Positions 31,871 through 37,804 of a stretch of 37,804 bases of DNA are shown piece by piece (the stretch's first letter is position 1; each line of letters starts with the position of its first letter). The stretch is from a virus, in IMG/VR virus record IMGVR_UViG_3300031673_000216, positions 1 to 37,804 of that record; one strand, written 5' to 3'. The translations under genes and the position numbers were made by a program. A model generated the notes under the pieces. That model had not been told where the DNA came from, ran no database searches, and saw only the letters and a list, made by a program, of their open reading frames with translations.

Positions 31871-32348
31871 ATTGAATATCGTCAATCGTCTCGAAATAGG
31901 GCGTCGAGCCGATAACGTCTTTAATAAAAACTCTTTCTTCGCTGTGATCGACGACGTGGTTTCGGAAAACTTTGACCTTGACGGGAATATCTGCTTCGCC
32001 GCGGAGAAAAGCGGCGCCTCTTGAGGTTAAAAGCCAGTAACCGGCTTCGTGCTCTCCGTTCTCTTTGAATTTGGCAACGAGGGCATGGAAGCGGAGTCTT
32101 GAAAAATTATTCCACTCGTGCGGCGTCAATTCGTATTCCCGGTCTACCATATCATCGAGAAGGTGAATTTTGTTTATTTGTTTGGCCGCCAGCGCTTGTC
32201 TGAATTTGATCAGCGCGCGGATAATGCCCGGAGTGAGTGTTACCCAATAAGCGCCGAGGTTGGCGCCGCAAGCGGAGCAAATGGTAGGTCCAAGACCGGT
32301 ATCACGCGGTCTTTCAAATAGTCCTGGTTGGGCAGTTTGGGCAGTCAT
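31863..32348 (-). CDS. Cys-pair, helical phage protein (161 aa)
   Basis: After a 20-residue leader comes an ICSACGANLG Cys-x2-Cys knuckle. A helical body follows (TPGIIRALIKFRQALAAKQI; LTPHEWNNFSRLRFHALVAK), then WLLTSRGAAFLRGEADIPVK and a strand-rich end (KVFRNHVVDHSEERVFIKDV). The layout of Cys knuckle, helices, then 'LTSRGAAFLRG' is like small winged-helix-type phage proteins of unknown function. It lies after a 235-base gap and before the replication-like gene. Confidence 0.55.
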   Translation of the reverse strand: MTAQTAQPGLFERPRDTGLGPTICSACGANLGAYWVTLTPGIIRALIKFRQALAAKQINKIHLLDDMVDREYELTPHEWNNFSRLRFHALVAKFKENGEHEAGYWLLTSRGAAFLRGEADIPVKVKVFRNHVVDHSEERVFIKDVIGSTPYFETIDDIQYE

Positions 32349-32476
32349 ATTTCCTGGCCATTTAATAGTGCTAGGTTAGTAACGATGGACTGAAAGGAGA
32401 GGACAAGGTTTGACTTGCAGGGATTCAGTTTTTTCTCTTGCGAGTTTGGCGCCAAGTCGGAATCCCAAAACGCCAT
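32345..32476 (-). CDS. 43-aa candidate ORF in the gap
   Basis: A short ORF (MAFWDSDLAPNSQEKKLNPC onward) whose TGA overlaps the ATG of the 161-aa gene. An in-frame GTG five codons upstream is an alternative start. The overlap is suggestive, but amino-acid make-up is not clearly protein-like and the ribosome site is weak. The gap 32349-32583 otherwise holds only the hairpin at 32551-32574. Confidence 0.25.
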   Translation of the reverse strand: MAFWDSDLAPNSQEKKLNPCKSNLVLSFQSIVTNLALLNGQEI

Positions 32477-32550
32477 TGCCTGACGGCTCACTGTCCGCCA
32501 CCTCTCCTCTCAATCCACCTTTTGAATGTGCTGAATTTGCTTCCCTATTG

Positions 32551-32574
32551 CTGCGCGCGATCGCTCACGCGCAG
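32551..32574 (-). other. GC-rich hairpin after the RecA-like gene
   Basis: Perfect 7-bp arms (ctgcgcg at 32551-32557, cgcgcag at 32568-32574) surround a 10-base loop holding GCGATCGC. It starts nine bases past the stop of the ATPase gene. No U-run follows, so it is not a clear intrinsic terminator. It may limit read-through, protect the mRNA 3' end or be a protein site. Confidence 0.5.
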
Positions 32575-32583
32575 GGTAGAGAC

Positions 32584-33687
32584 TCAAGCGGCCGCCGCTA
32601 CTTGAGCGGACGTGGACTTTCCATCTCCGGGTGCCTTCTCGGAGGCTATCTGCTCCTGAACGAAAGCCACAATTATTTTGTAGCCTTCTTTTAACTGTTC
32701 AGGTCGTAGCTCCTCAACGGCAGTCCATGATCGGGTCCCGAATGCAGCAAAAACCGCATCGGATTTGAGCTTTTTCTCTTTGGCCGATTGGCCGGGCCAA
32801 ATAGAAACCAGGTACCCTTCAATCTCCTCGAGAGCTTTTTGTTTCTCGCGTACCCATTCCCTCTTTTCTTCTTCGGTTTTGAAGAGTGCCGCGCTATCCG
32901 CTTCGGCCCGGGTAAGGGGCTTAATAGCGTTAGCCAGCATGACTTTGACACAAGGCGCAAAGTCGGAGAAAGCCGGGTTCTTGAAGGTTTCGCCATCAAG
33001 AACGGCGGAGCGGTCCTTAATAACAGTCGCCTCACGCCACACCTGTTTGTCTCTCCCCAAAATCTCTTCAAACCGCTCCATCAATACAAGCAGGTCCGGC
33101 TCGTAGGCGGTTTCACCCTCAACCTTCATTTTTATTCCGGTCTTGTGGAGCTCTTTTTTGCCGGTATCCTCATTCCGCTCGTAATCGTATTCATAACCGG
33201 CCCGTCCAGTCATAATGACGTGGTACGGGTCCATCACAAACGGATCCGAGAACTGCTTTTTCCAGGTGGGTTTGATAATGCCCCAATCCTGGAATTGGAG
33301 ACTCTGCCGGTTGACTTTGCGTTTATAGCTTTCTATAAAGTCCTCCCAGACATGAGAAATGGAGTCGATAAGAAGAATATCCGCCATCCCTCCCTCGCGG
33401 ATTTTCTGCATGGTAATTGCTAGGTCCGCCATTGAGCGGGACTCGCGCACCAGAACCGGTATCTTGTGATCAGCAAAAAGCGGTTTTAAGAACTTGGACG
33501 CTTTTTCGGTGTCAAAGATAACCACCGGCTTTTTGGAGCGGATCATCTGGTGCAAACCCAACACGACCAAAGCGGCCGTATAGGTCTTTCCGGATCCAGC
33601 AAATCCCTGAAATGCAGCCTTGAAATAGGGCTTGGTATTTTCAAGAGGAGAAAAGAAATTATCTGCTTCTTTGTTTGGTTTGTTCAT
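32584..33687 (-). CDS. RecA/Sak4-like ATPase (single-strand annealing/recombinase type)
   Basis: A 367-aa protein with a RecA-fold P-loop GFAGSGKT at 28-35, a catalytic-type Glu after strand 2 (VVIFDTEKASK, about 56-65), Walker B ILLIDSIS (about 104-111) and a C-terminal helical tail. The pattern PYFKAAFQGFAGSGKTYTAA is that of phage AAA_24/Sak4-type ATPases, which load on single-stranded DNA and promote recombination during replication. A strong Shine-Dalgarno (AGGAGG, nine bases before ATG) precedes it. It opens the replication part of the block. No annealing protein such as Beta or Erf was seen nearby. Confidence 0.72.
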   Translation of the reverse strand: MNKPNKEADNFFSPLENTKPYFKAAFQGFAGSGKTYTAALVVLGLHQMIRSKKPVVIFDTEKASKFLKPLFADHKIPVLVRESRSMADLAITMQKIREGGMADILLIDSISHVWEDFIESYKRKVNRQSLQFQDWGIIKPTWKKQFSDPFVMDPYHVIMTGRAGYEYDYERNEDTGKKELHKTGIKMKVEGETAYEPDLLVLMERFEEILGRDKQVWREATVIKDRSAVLDGETFKNPAFSDFAPCVKVMLANAIKPLTRAEADSAALFKTEEEKREWVREKQKALEEIEGYLVSIWPGQSAKEKKLKSDAVFAAFGTRSWTAVEELRPEQLKEGYKIIVAFVQEQIASEKAPGDGKSTSAQVAAAA

Positions 33688-33689
33688 AT

Positions 33690-33935
33690 TTATTCACCTC
33701 CTTTCGCCTTTGAATCATCAATTAGGAATTTTCCGCGTGTGTCACTCCCCACTTCGCCGCCAAATATATCGCGTTGACCTGACCCCACCATGGGATTTCG
33801 GTGTTTTCGGCAAAGCCCCATACGGGCAAAGCGATAATGTAAAGTAGACGCCGGATGATTGCCCACTTTGCAGGTAAATTGAAAAAGGTGTCGCTCGCGA
33901 TATGGTTTCGTTGTTGGTCTTAATTTGCGCCTCAT
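33690..33935 (-). CDS. small basic protein (81 aa)
   Basis: A basic protein (MRRKLRPTTKPYRERHLFQF) with FTCKVGNHPAS and YRFARMGLCRKHRNPMVGSG. The C-x-x-x-x-H and C-x-x-H pairs could form a metal knuckle. Its ATG overlaps the stop of the lysozyme-like gene (ATGA). It ends two bases before the RecA-like start. No family is recognised. Confidence 0.55.
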   Translation of the reverse strand: MRRKLRPTTKPYRERHLFQFTCKVGNHPASTLHYRFARMGLCRKHRNPMVGSGQRDIFGGEVGSDTRGKFLIDDSKAKGGE

Positions 33936-34465
33936 AAGTTTTTAAGAGCTAGGGTATAATCGGCATAATCACAACTGTCCAAAAACCGGCCGGTATTGTA
34001 ATAGCAAAGCGCTTGCGAGACAGTCATCCCTTCAATATCAAGCCGTTTGACAAACCATCGCGAAACTTTGCTGGCAACTTCCTCTAAAGAAGAAAAGCAC
34101 TGGTAGCCGGACTTATGTTGCGCATAGCCAAAACCGTTAAAAAGCCTCTTGTTTCGGCAGGAGTCAAACTTTCCCCAGGTGCTCTCGTGACCGTAGACTT
34201 TCCAAATCAATTCGCCATAGGAGAGAGACTTTATTATTCCCTCATCCGTCGGTGGGATTGGCGTCGGCGTTGCCGTCGGGGACAGGGTAGCGCTCGGGGC
34301 CGGGGAAACAAACTCAACCCGGACATTGGCGCGATAAAAATAAGCAACCAGCCGCAGTGCGCCAAAAATCAGACCAAAAAGGAGAATTACTTTTAAGATC
34401 TGTTTTGCAATCCTTATTTTCCTATGGAGCCGGCGCTTGAACGCCGACCATTGATACGGCTTCAT
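33932..34465 (-). CDS. membrane-anchored lysozyme/transglycosylase-like protein
   Basis: A 177-aa protein from ATG 34465, chosen because AGGAG lies just upstream and the codon overlaps the HTH gene's stop (ATGA). A longer 206-aa frame exists. The N-terminus is basic, with one membrane helix (about 24-44, KVILLFGLIFGALRLVAYFY), then a Pro/Thr-rich linker (54-74). The lysozyme-fold-like domain has catalytic-type E94 in YGHESTWGKFDSCRN, then NGFGYAQHKSGYQCFSSLEE and CYYNTG. Such enzymes open peptidoglycan. Its place in the early block, away from the lysis genes, suggests a role in DNA entry or wall remodelling rather than final lysis; that is inferred. Confidence 0.65.
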   Translation of the reverse strand: MKPYQWSAFKRRLHRKIRIAKQILKVILLFGLIFGALRLVAYFYRANVRVEFVSPAPSATLSPTATPTPIPPTDEGIIKSLSYGELIWKVYGHESTWGKFDSCRNKRLFNGFGYAQHKSGYQCFSSLEEVASKVSRWFVKRLDIEGMTVSQALCYYNTGRFLDSCDYADYTLALKNL

Positions 34466-34656
34466 TTGCTCCTTTCGTTTCTTTTTTCGATGTGTTCGTT
34501 CAGGGATTGGTGGGTAATGCCGATAGCTCTTGCCATGCGCTTCGGCTTCCACTTGCGAGCAAAAACGGCAACATCGACTGCTAATTCAAGAAGTTCCGGA
34601 TGTTCTCGAGAAGGGTGATAAGCGCTTCTTTTCTGGTTTGTATTTTGTTTGGGCAT
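34462..34656 (-). CDS. small HTH protein (64 aa)
   Basis: A basic protein with a helix-turn-helix at about residues 38-58 (KRMARAIGITHQSLNEHIEK), as in Cro/XRE or HTH-type phage regulators. It is the first gene of the leftward block and lies back to back with the tRNA and integrase region, the usual place for an early or lysogeny regulator. No separate CI-like repressor was found, so it may be that regulator. The sequence upstream is short, and no reliable -35/-10 pair is seen for it. Confidence 0.65.
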   Translation of the reverse strand: MPKQNTNQKRSAYHPSREHPELLELAVDVAVFARKWKPKRMARAIGITHQSLNEHIEKRNERSK

Positions 34657-34665
34657 AGTGTATAT

Positions 34666-34697
34666 TTGTTATGTCTGCCCAAACGCCGAACTAGATT
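34666..34697 (+). promoter_or_regulatory. divergent promoter-like element before the tRNA
   Basis: It reads TTGTTA, 20 bases with GCCCAAACGCCGAAC, then TAGATT, rightward. It resembles the six late elements with small indels and a longer spacer, and its -10 ends 24 bases before the tRNA. It may drive the tRNA. The match is partial. Confidence 0.35.
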
Positions 34698-34721
34698 CGA
34701 TCGAGTTCTTTAACTTATTTT

Positions 34722-34793
34722 GCGGGCGTAGCTTAGAGGTAGAGCGTCTGCTTCCCAAGCAGGAGGTCGAGGGTCCAAATCCCTTCGCCCGCT
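34722..34793 (+). tRNA. tRNA-Gly (anticodon CCC)
   Basis: A 72-nt cloverleaf. The acceptor stem pairs GCGGGCG with CGCCCGC, the D arm is GCTT/GAGC, the anticodon stem TCTGC/GCAGG holds loop TTCCCAA (CCC at 34754-34756), and the T stem GAGGG/CCCTT has loop TCCAAAT. The discriminator is U, usual for tRNA-Gly, and no CCA is encoded. The T loop has C at the second base where U is normal, a possible loss of pseudouridine 55. It sits next to the integrase, so it may mark the attachment site as well as supply a tRNA. Confidence 0.9.
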
Positions 34794-34814
34794 CTGATTA
34801 GGGAAGGCCAGAAA

Positions 34815-34839
34815 GCGTTATACTTTATCGGTATAACGC
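34815..34839. other. perfect 9-bp inverted repeat, candidate recombinase core
   Basis: GCGTTATAC (34815-34823), seven bases, then GTATAACGC (34831-34839). Inverted arms around a 6-8 base centre are the form of tyrosine recombinase crossover sites, and this lies between the tRNA and the integrase. It could instead be an operator or a hairpin for read-through control. Confidence 0.5.
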
Positions 34840-34843
34840 CACC

Positions 34844-34884
34844 TTACCGAGGAAGTTTGAAAAATCAAACATCCTCCTCGGTAA
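34844..34884. other. long imperfect inverted repeat
   Basis: Arms TTACCGAGGA plus AGTTTGA (34844-34860) and their complement (34865-34884) are separated by four A bases, with a three-base bulge in the right arm. It could form a stable hairpin or bind a protein; no U-run follows on either strand to make a classical terminator. Confidence 0.6.
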
Positions 34885-34887
34885 TAT

Positions 34888-34903
34888 GTCTGCTTACCAA
34901 GCA
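34888..34903 (+). other. near-copy of the tRNA-Gly anticodon arm (candidate attP core)
   Basis: GTCTGCTTACCAAGCA matches tRNA positions 34746-34761 at 15 of 16 bases; the change is C to A in the first anticodon base. No full tRNA surrounds it. Integrases often cross over in the anticodon arm of tRNA genes, so this may be an attachment core or a remnant of a former tRNA. Confidence 0.5.
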
Positions 34904-35045
34904 ACCACCCTTCAAATAAGAAGTTTGGAACAGATTGTTAATGGTTCGCTTTATCACCGTGAGGCGGTAAAAAGAACCTGCTGTATCTAGTAAATCAAAT
35001 AAAACTGCTCCTGTCAATAGGTAGTTAGACCTGCCCCTATTTACA

Positions 35046-35051
35046 TATAAT
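35046..35051 (+). promoter_or_regulatory. -10 box upstream of the integrase
   Basis: A perfect TATAAT, 29 bases before the GTG start (35080). The -35 region is weak (GTTAGA-like). It lies inside a small dyad TAGACC (35026-35031)/GGTCTA (35055-35060), which could be an operator. Confidence 0.5.
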
Positions 35052-35079
35052 ATGGGTCTAGCGAGGCAACATAGAAAGC

Positions 35080-36144
35080 GTGCCGATAATGCTAGATTCA
35101 TTAAAAGTATTCTTACAACGAGACAAAGGACTACAACCGGCAACCGTCAATTTCAATTTGAAGTTGATGAGAAGGATCTTAAAAGACTGCATTCCCTTTA
35201 ATCACGATACCTTCAGCAAGCTGGTTCTTGACCTCATTGACCGGGGACGCGACCGAAGTTATATAAACCAACATATTGTTGTCATCCACTATTGGGGACA
35301 AATCCATAATATCCCGGAGTTTAAGGATTACCCGTTTTACAAGGGAAAAGTAAGAGAACGGTTGGGCGAGGATGAGTACGTGCGTACAACCATGGCGGAT
35401 GAAGAAGTCGAGGCGTTTTTGGCGCTTCCGAATCCTTGGTCAAAAGGCGGTTTATACTGGCGCCGCTTTGAAATGTGGACGGTCTTTTGGTATATTTGCG
35501 CCTACCACGGCTGTCGCATGGGCGAAGCCGCCGCCCTCCGCAAACTGCCTACTAAACAAGAACCGGGCCATGTTGACTTTGGCCGAAACCTAATTGTCTT
35601 TTTTGGCAAAACAGGTGCGCGTGAAGTTCCGCTTTCATTTGTCGCCAGAGAAAAATTACTTGATTATGTTAATAATTTAGTCGACGGCGATTATCTTTTT
35701 CCCAGCATCCGCAAATCAGCTAAACCCTATGTTGGTGATGTTGCCTGGGGTGGGGATTTTCGCAAAAGGATCAGGCGCCTCAACGGGCAATTTTCCGGCA
35801 TTAAGGACCGGCTTAATCTTGAACCATATTCACTTCGTCACAGTTTCGGGACTCGGCAGGCGGACGAGAACTGGGCCTTGCCAAAAATCCAAAAAGCGAT
35901 GGGGCACCGCAAGCTCGATACTACGGCAAAATATATCCACATGAGCCTCAAGGCGGTTGCTGATATGATTGACAATGACCGGCTGGCACTCCCCCACAAA
36001 AGCGGAGCAGATATAAACCAGCATTTCTTAGACTTTTTCCGAGAAGCGGAGAAGCGGTATAGAAGGAAAGTGCTTATTAACATCACTAAATCCAGAGGTG
36101 GTAAAAAAATCGTTATTAAAAGTGAGGCGATCGACGGCGAGTGA
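35080..36144 (+). CDS. int: tyrosine integrase
   Basis: A 354-aa phage integrase. The SAM-like N-terminal domain (about 1-100) leads to a catalytic domain with R146 (HGCRMGE), K177 (FGKTGAR), R253 in YSLRHSF, H276 (MGHRKLD) and nucleophile Y285 (TTAKYIH). The usual His of the HxxR box is Tyr250. A GTG start at 35080 is annotated; the ATG at 35089 is also possible, and neither has a good Shine-Dalgarno. It is the only large rightward gene and lies next to a tRNA and dyads, so it likely recombines attP with a host site. It overlaps the convergent 75-aa ORF by 29 bases. Confidence 0.92.
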   Translation: MPIMLDSLKVFLQRDKGLQPATVNFNLKLMRRILKDCIPFNHDTFSKLVLDLIDRGRDRSYINQHIVVIHYWGQIHNIPEFKDYPFYKGKVRERLGEDEYVRTTMADEEVEAFLALPNPWSKGGLYWRRFEMWTVFWYICAYHGCRMGEAAALRKLPTKQEPGHVDFGRNLIVFFGKTGAREVPLSFVAREKLLDYVNNLVDGDYLFPSIRKSAKPYVGDVAWGGDFRKRIRRLNGQFSGIKDRLNLEPYSLRHSFGTRQADENWALPKIQKAMGHRKLDTTAKYIHMSLKAVADMIDNDRLALPHKSGADINQHFLDFFREAEKRYRRKVLINITKSRGGKKIVIKSEAIDGE

Positions 36145-36343
36145 TCTCTTGTGAGTGGCCATCGATCGTATAGGCGTCGGTTTTGGCGATAAAGATATCG
36201 GCGGAGACGTGCATCGACCGTCTTAGCCCTTTCCAGAAGTCGCTACGCTGTTTATGGGAGCCTTTGTCACTATAATGTTGTCCCTCATTTGTTTTGAGAT
36301 AGACGGCCGGATCCTCGGGAGTGATGGGCAGGCCCTCTTTCAT
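36116..36343 (-). CDS. hypothetical protein after the holin (75 aa)
   Basis: A charged ORF (EDPAVYLKTNEGQHYSDKGS; MHVSADIFIAKTDAYTIDGH) whose ATG overlaps the holin-like TAA by one base (TAATG), with a G-run as ribosome site. It ends inside the integrase 3' end (29 bases, convergent). Not recognised; coupling supports it, but it could be minor. Confidence 0.45.
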   Translation of the reverse strand: MKEGLPITPEDPAVYLKTNEGQHYSDKGSHKQRSDFWKGLRRSMHVSADIFIAKTDAYTIDGHSQEITRRRSPHF

Positions 36344-36573
36344 TATTCCCCCCCGACGGTGACTTTCGCCGCGCGATACAACCCGGCGGCGGCAAGTCCC
36401 AATATCAGACCGGTGGCAATGGCAGTCTTTGGTTCAGGAAAGAGGAAAAGACCTGCTCCAACCCCAAGCGCCAAGTCGCAAACAGGGAGCAAGCGGTTCG
36501 GCACTCCGAGTCCTTTCAAGAGTTCCACGGCCGCAATGATGACCGGGACAGCGGTAACAACAGTAAGTTCCAT
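36343..36573 (-). CDS. holin-like membrane protein (76 aa)
   Basis: A mostly hydrophobic chain with segments VVTAVPVIIAAVELLKGLGV, LLPVCDLALGVGAGLFLF and AIATGLILGLAAAGLYRAAK. The end, ATGLILGLAAAGLYRAAK, is typical of small phage holins of Gram-positive-type phages. A strong Shine-Dalgarno (AGGAGG) lies before the ATG, which shares a base with the amidase stop (TAATG). The holin would open the membrane so that the amidase reaches the wall. Three helices fit a class I or similar topology. Confidence 0.75.
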   Translation of the reverse strand: MELTVVTAVPVIIAAVELLKGLGVPNRLLPVCDLALGVGAGLFLFPEPKTAIATGLILGLAAAGLYRAAKVTVGGE

Positions 36574-37514
36574 TATTTTTCACCTCCTTTAGAACGAACG
36601 AATAGTTCTTTCAAATTTATAAATCGTTTTTTCAACTTACTGAGAATAGTCCAAACCAACTCTAATTCCGTGAGTTTACCGGCACTTTTGCTTAAAGCTT
36701 CTTCATACCATTTTTTGTAGTTTGCGCGTTCTTTGGTTAGATCTACAATTTTTTGGTCCAATTCAGCGTTGTTTTCTGTAAGGTTTGAAATCGTTTGGTT
36801 GGCAGCCTTCAGTTGCCTTTGCCATTCTTCCTCATTAGTGAGAAATGACTGGATTTGTCGCTCTAACTTTTCGACTTTTTCCTGCAAATTTTTTAGAATT
36901 TCCTGATTTTCGCCTTGATTTTCTCCTTTATTCTCTGATTCTTCGGTGGAGTAAGGTACACCAAAAGCTTTGCAAATTGCCCTAGTGAGTCCCTCAACGA
37001 CCTTGCTTCTCTCATGGTGGAGGATCTGCCAGTCGTCCGGAACATGCATTCCGACCCCACACTCAATTAACACGCATGGGGTTTTTGGGGAAAGATATTT
37101 CCACATATAGTAATAGCGGGTTTTATCATTTGATCTTTCGGGACGGTTCACAATTCCGGTTACTTTTCCGTATTCTTCAGTTAGAACTCCGCAAATTCTC
37201 TGGCTCTCGCTTGTCGCGCCGTCAGTGGATGGTTCAGGGAAATCGGCAAAAAATCCCCCTTTACCATAAATATCAGCATCATAATGAATAGCTAAAAATA
37301 AATCCCAGTCCTGAGAGGTAATGGTTTTATCATCATTGGCATTAGCATCGGTTTGTTTGGCTTCAAAGCCCCGCTTGCGAAGTTCGGCGGAAACCTGATT
37401 AGCCACATCTACATTGAAGTCCATCTCATTAGGTGCTCCAGTTGAGCCGCGAAGCAAGGTTATTGAATTATATTGGCAATTTTGGTGTCCAGCCTGAAGA
37501 CAAATTTTTTTCAT
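36573..37514 (-). CDS. N-acetylmuramoyl-L-alanine amidase (endolysin) with coiled-coil tail
   Basis: A 313-aa protein. The Amidase_3-type catalytic domain fills about residues 1-190: zinc ligands H10 (LQAGH), E30 (PNEMDFN) and H77 (LAIHYDA), and catalytic-type E151 (VLIECGVG). It cuts the bond between muramic acid and the stem peptide. The second half (about 200-285) is a Glu/Lys/Gln/Asn coiled coil (ILKNLQEKVEKLERQIQSFL; TISNLTENNAELDQKIVDLT) rather than a known wall-binding domain, which is unusual. There is no signal peptide, so release depends on the neighbouring holin. It starts four bases after the 86-aa gene's stop. Confidence 0.9.
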   Translation of the reverse strand: MKKICLQAGHQNCQYNSITLLRGSTGAPNEMDFNVDVANQVSAELRKRGFEAKQTDANANDDKTITSQDWDLFLAIHYDADIYGKGGFFADFPEPSTDGATSESQRICGVLTEEYGKVTGIVNRPERSNDKTRYYYMWKYLSPKTPCVLIECGVGMHVPDDWQILHHERSKVVEGLTRAICKAFGVPYSTEESENKGENQGENQEILKNLQEKVEKLERQIQSFLTNEEEWQRQLKAANQTISNLTENNAELDQKIVDLTKERANYKKWYEEALSKSAGKLTELELVWTILSKLKKRFINLKELFVRSKGGEK

Positions 37515-37517
37515 TAT

Positions 37518-37778
37518 TTATTTGAGTTGGCCCTTAATTTCTCCGAGCAATTCGATGATTCTTATATTGTCTTGGTGCTGCGAGTCGATGAGTCGCCTAT
37601 TTCCACTCTCAATCGCTTCTTTCAAGCATTGGAGATGATTGGTGTTCATACTTTTGAGTTCCTCGAGTATCTGATCACTTAGTCCATTGGAGTTTTTACT
37701 TTTGAGGTAAGAAAAAAATTCACGGATGGCCGCTAGAAAGAGAATCCCTATTGCGCCTAATTCGATATAGTCATTCAT
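37518..37778 (-). CDS. small membrane protein of the lysis cluster (86 aa)
   Basis: From ATG 37778 (an upstream reading of seven more codons is less likely, since the ATGA overlap with the LamG-like gene fixes this start). One hydrophobic segment (about 6-17, ELGAIGILFLAA) precedes a charged helical tail (LSDQILEELKSMNTNHLQCL; NIRIIELLGEIKGQLK). A membrane helix plus coiled tail beside an amidase fits a holin-like or spanin-like accessory. Two holin-like proteins flank the amidase; which one is the holin is not settled. Confidence 0.65.
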   Translation of the reverse strand: MNDYIELGAIGILFLAAIREFFSYLKSKNSNGLSDQILEELKSMNTNHLQCLKEAIESGNRRLIDSQHQDNIRIIELLGEIKGQLK

Positions 37779-37804
37779 TGTAGCCTCCCCCTGCTCCACG
37801 CATA
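37659..37804. repeat. right terminal direct repeat
   Basis: Matches bases 1-146 apart from two substitutions. It extends past the start of the 86-aa gene into the last ten codons of a LamG-like gene copy, confirming that the LamG-like gene lies directly upstream across the junction. Confidence 0.9.

Noticed and set aside
32410-32694. Plus-strand 94-aa ORF across the gap and the RecA-like 3' end
   Set aside because: It overlaps the well-supported ATPase gene on the other strand, has no ribosome site, and has a composition like an antisense shadow.
34865-35143. Minus-strand 92-aa ORF in the tRNA-integrase gap
   Set aside because: It runs through the dyads, the integrase promoter and the integrase start. 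It has no ribosome site and its chain shows no protein-like pattern.
36128-36168. Inverted repeat CGATCGA/TCGATCG at the integrase end, considered as a terminator
   Set aside because: The arms are only 7 bp and 27 bases apart with no U-run on either strand, so a terminator is not supported.

Overview
This window looks like an essentially complete genome of a temperate tailed bacteriophage, assembled from terminally redundant or circular DNA. Bases 1-146 recur at 37659-37804 with two mismatches, so one unit is about 37.66 kb. Identifiable phage genes are large and small terminase, major capsid protein, a probable portal, an amidase with holin-like neighbours and a tyrosine integrase. No tape-measure, sheath or major tail-tube gene is evident. 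A beta-propeller-like tail protein, an adaptor-like protein and a giant polyvalent protein are present instead, so a short-tailed (podovirus-like) virion is the best inference. The host cannot be named from the sequence. Strong Shine-Dalgarno sites, a tRNA without encoded CCA and promoter-like elements with a TAnnnT -10 box point to a bacterial host.

Nearly everything is transcribed leftward (minus strand). In transcription order, the early/replication block (34656 to 27429) has a small HTH protein, a membrane-anchored lysozyme-like protein, a RecA/Sak4-like ATPase, a HerA-like ATPase with duplicated winged helices, and many small ORFs. One small ORF resembles the Acb2/Tad1 hairpin family that counters cyclic-nucleotide immunity. 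Genes here are tightly coupled by ATGA overlaps and strong ribosome binding sites. Packaging follows (26331-24417). Next come a tail beta-propeller protein, three fibre-like proteins, an adaptor-like protein, an internal protein and a 2344-aa polyvalent protein (24066-11407). The head genes (portal, small proteins, scaffold-like, capsid) run from 11068 to 5627. Another set of fibre/adhesion genes (4173-117) leads, across the circular junction, into lysis genes (37778-36343).

Only three features read rightward: a two-helix membrane protein inserted between portal and polyvalent protein (11162-11410), a tRNA-Gly(CCC) (34722-34793), and the integrase (35080-36144). The 286-bp gap between tRNA and integrase is packed with inverted repeats. 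It also holds a 16-bp near-copy of the tRNA anticodon arm, making it the likely attachment region.

The most distinctive signal is a 30-bp element repeated six times on the minus strand before late gene starts. It reads as TTGnCn, 18 bases with a conserved ACCCCAAAACGG-like core, then TAGnnT. In five copies the -10 box ends 6-7 bases before the ATG and no Shine-Dalgarno is present, predicting leaderless late mRNAs under a phage-specific promoter. The major capsid gene is the exception: it has a 67-base leader with a hairpin. A second signature is a roughly 17-residue repeat (consensus ITKxLxYxV) present about 28 times in the 876-aa protein and recurring in two other fibre-like proteins more than 16 kb away.
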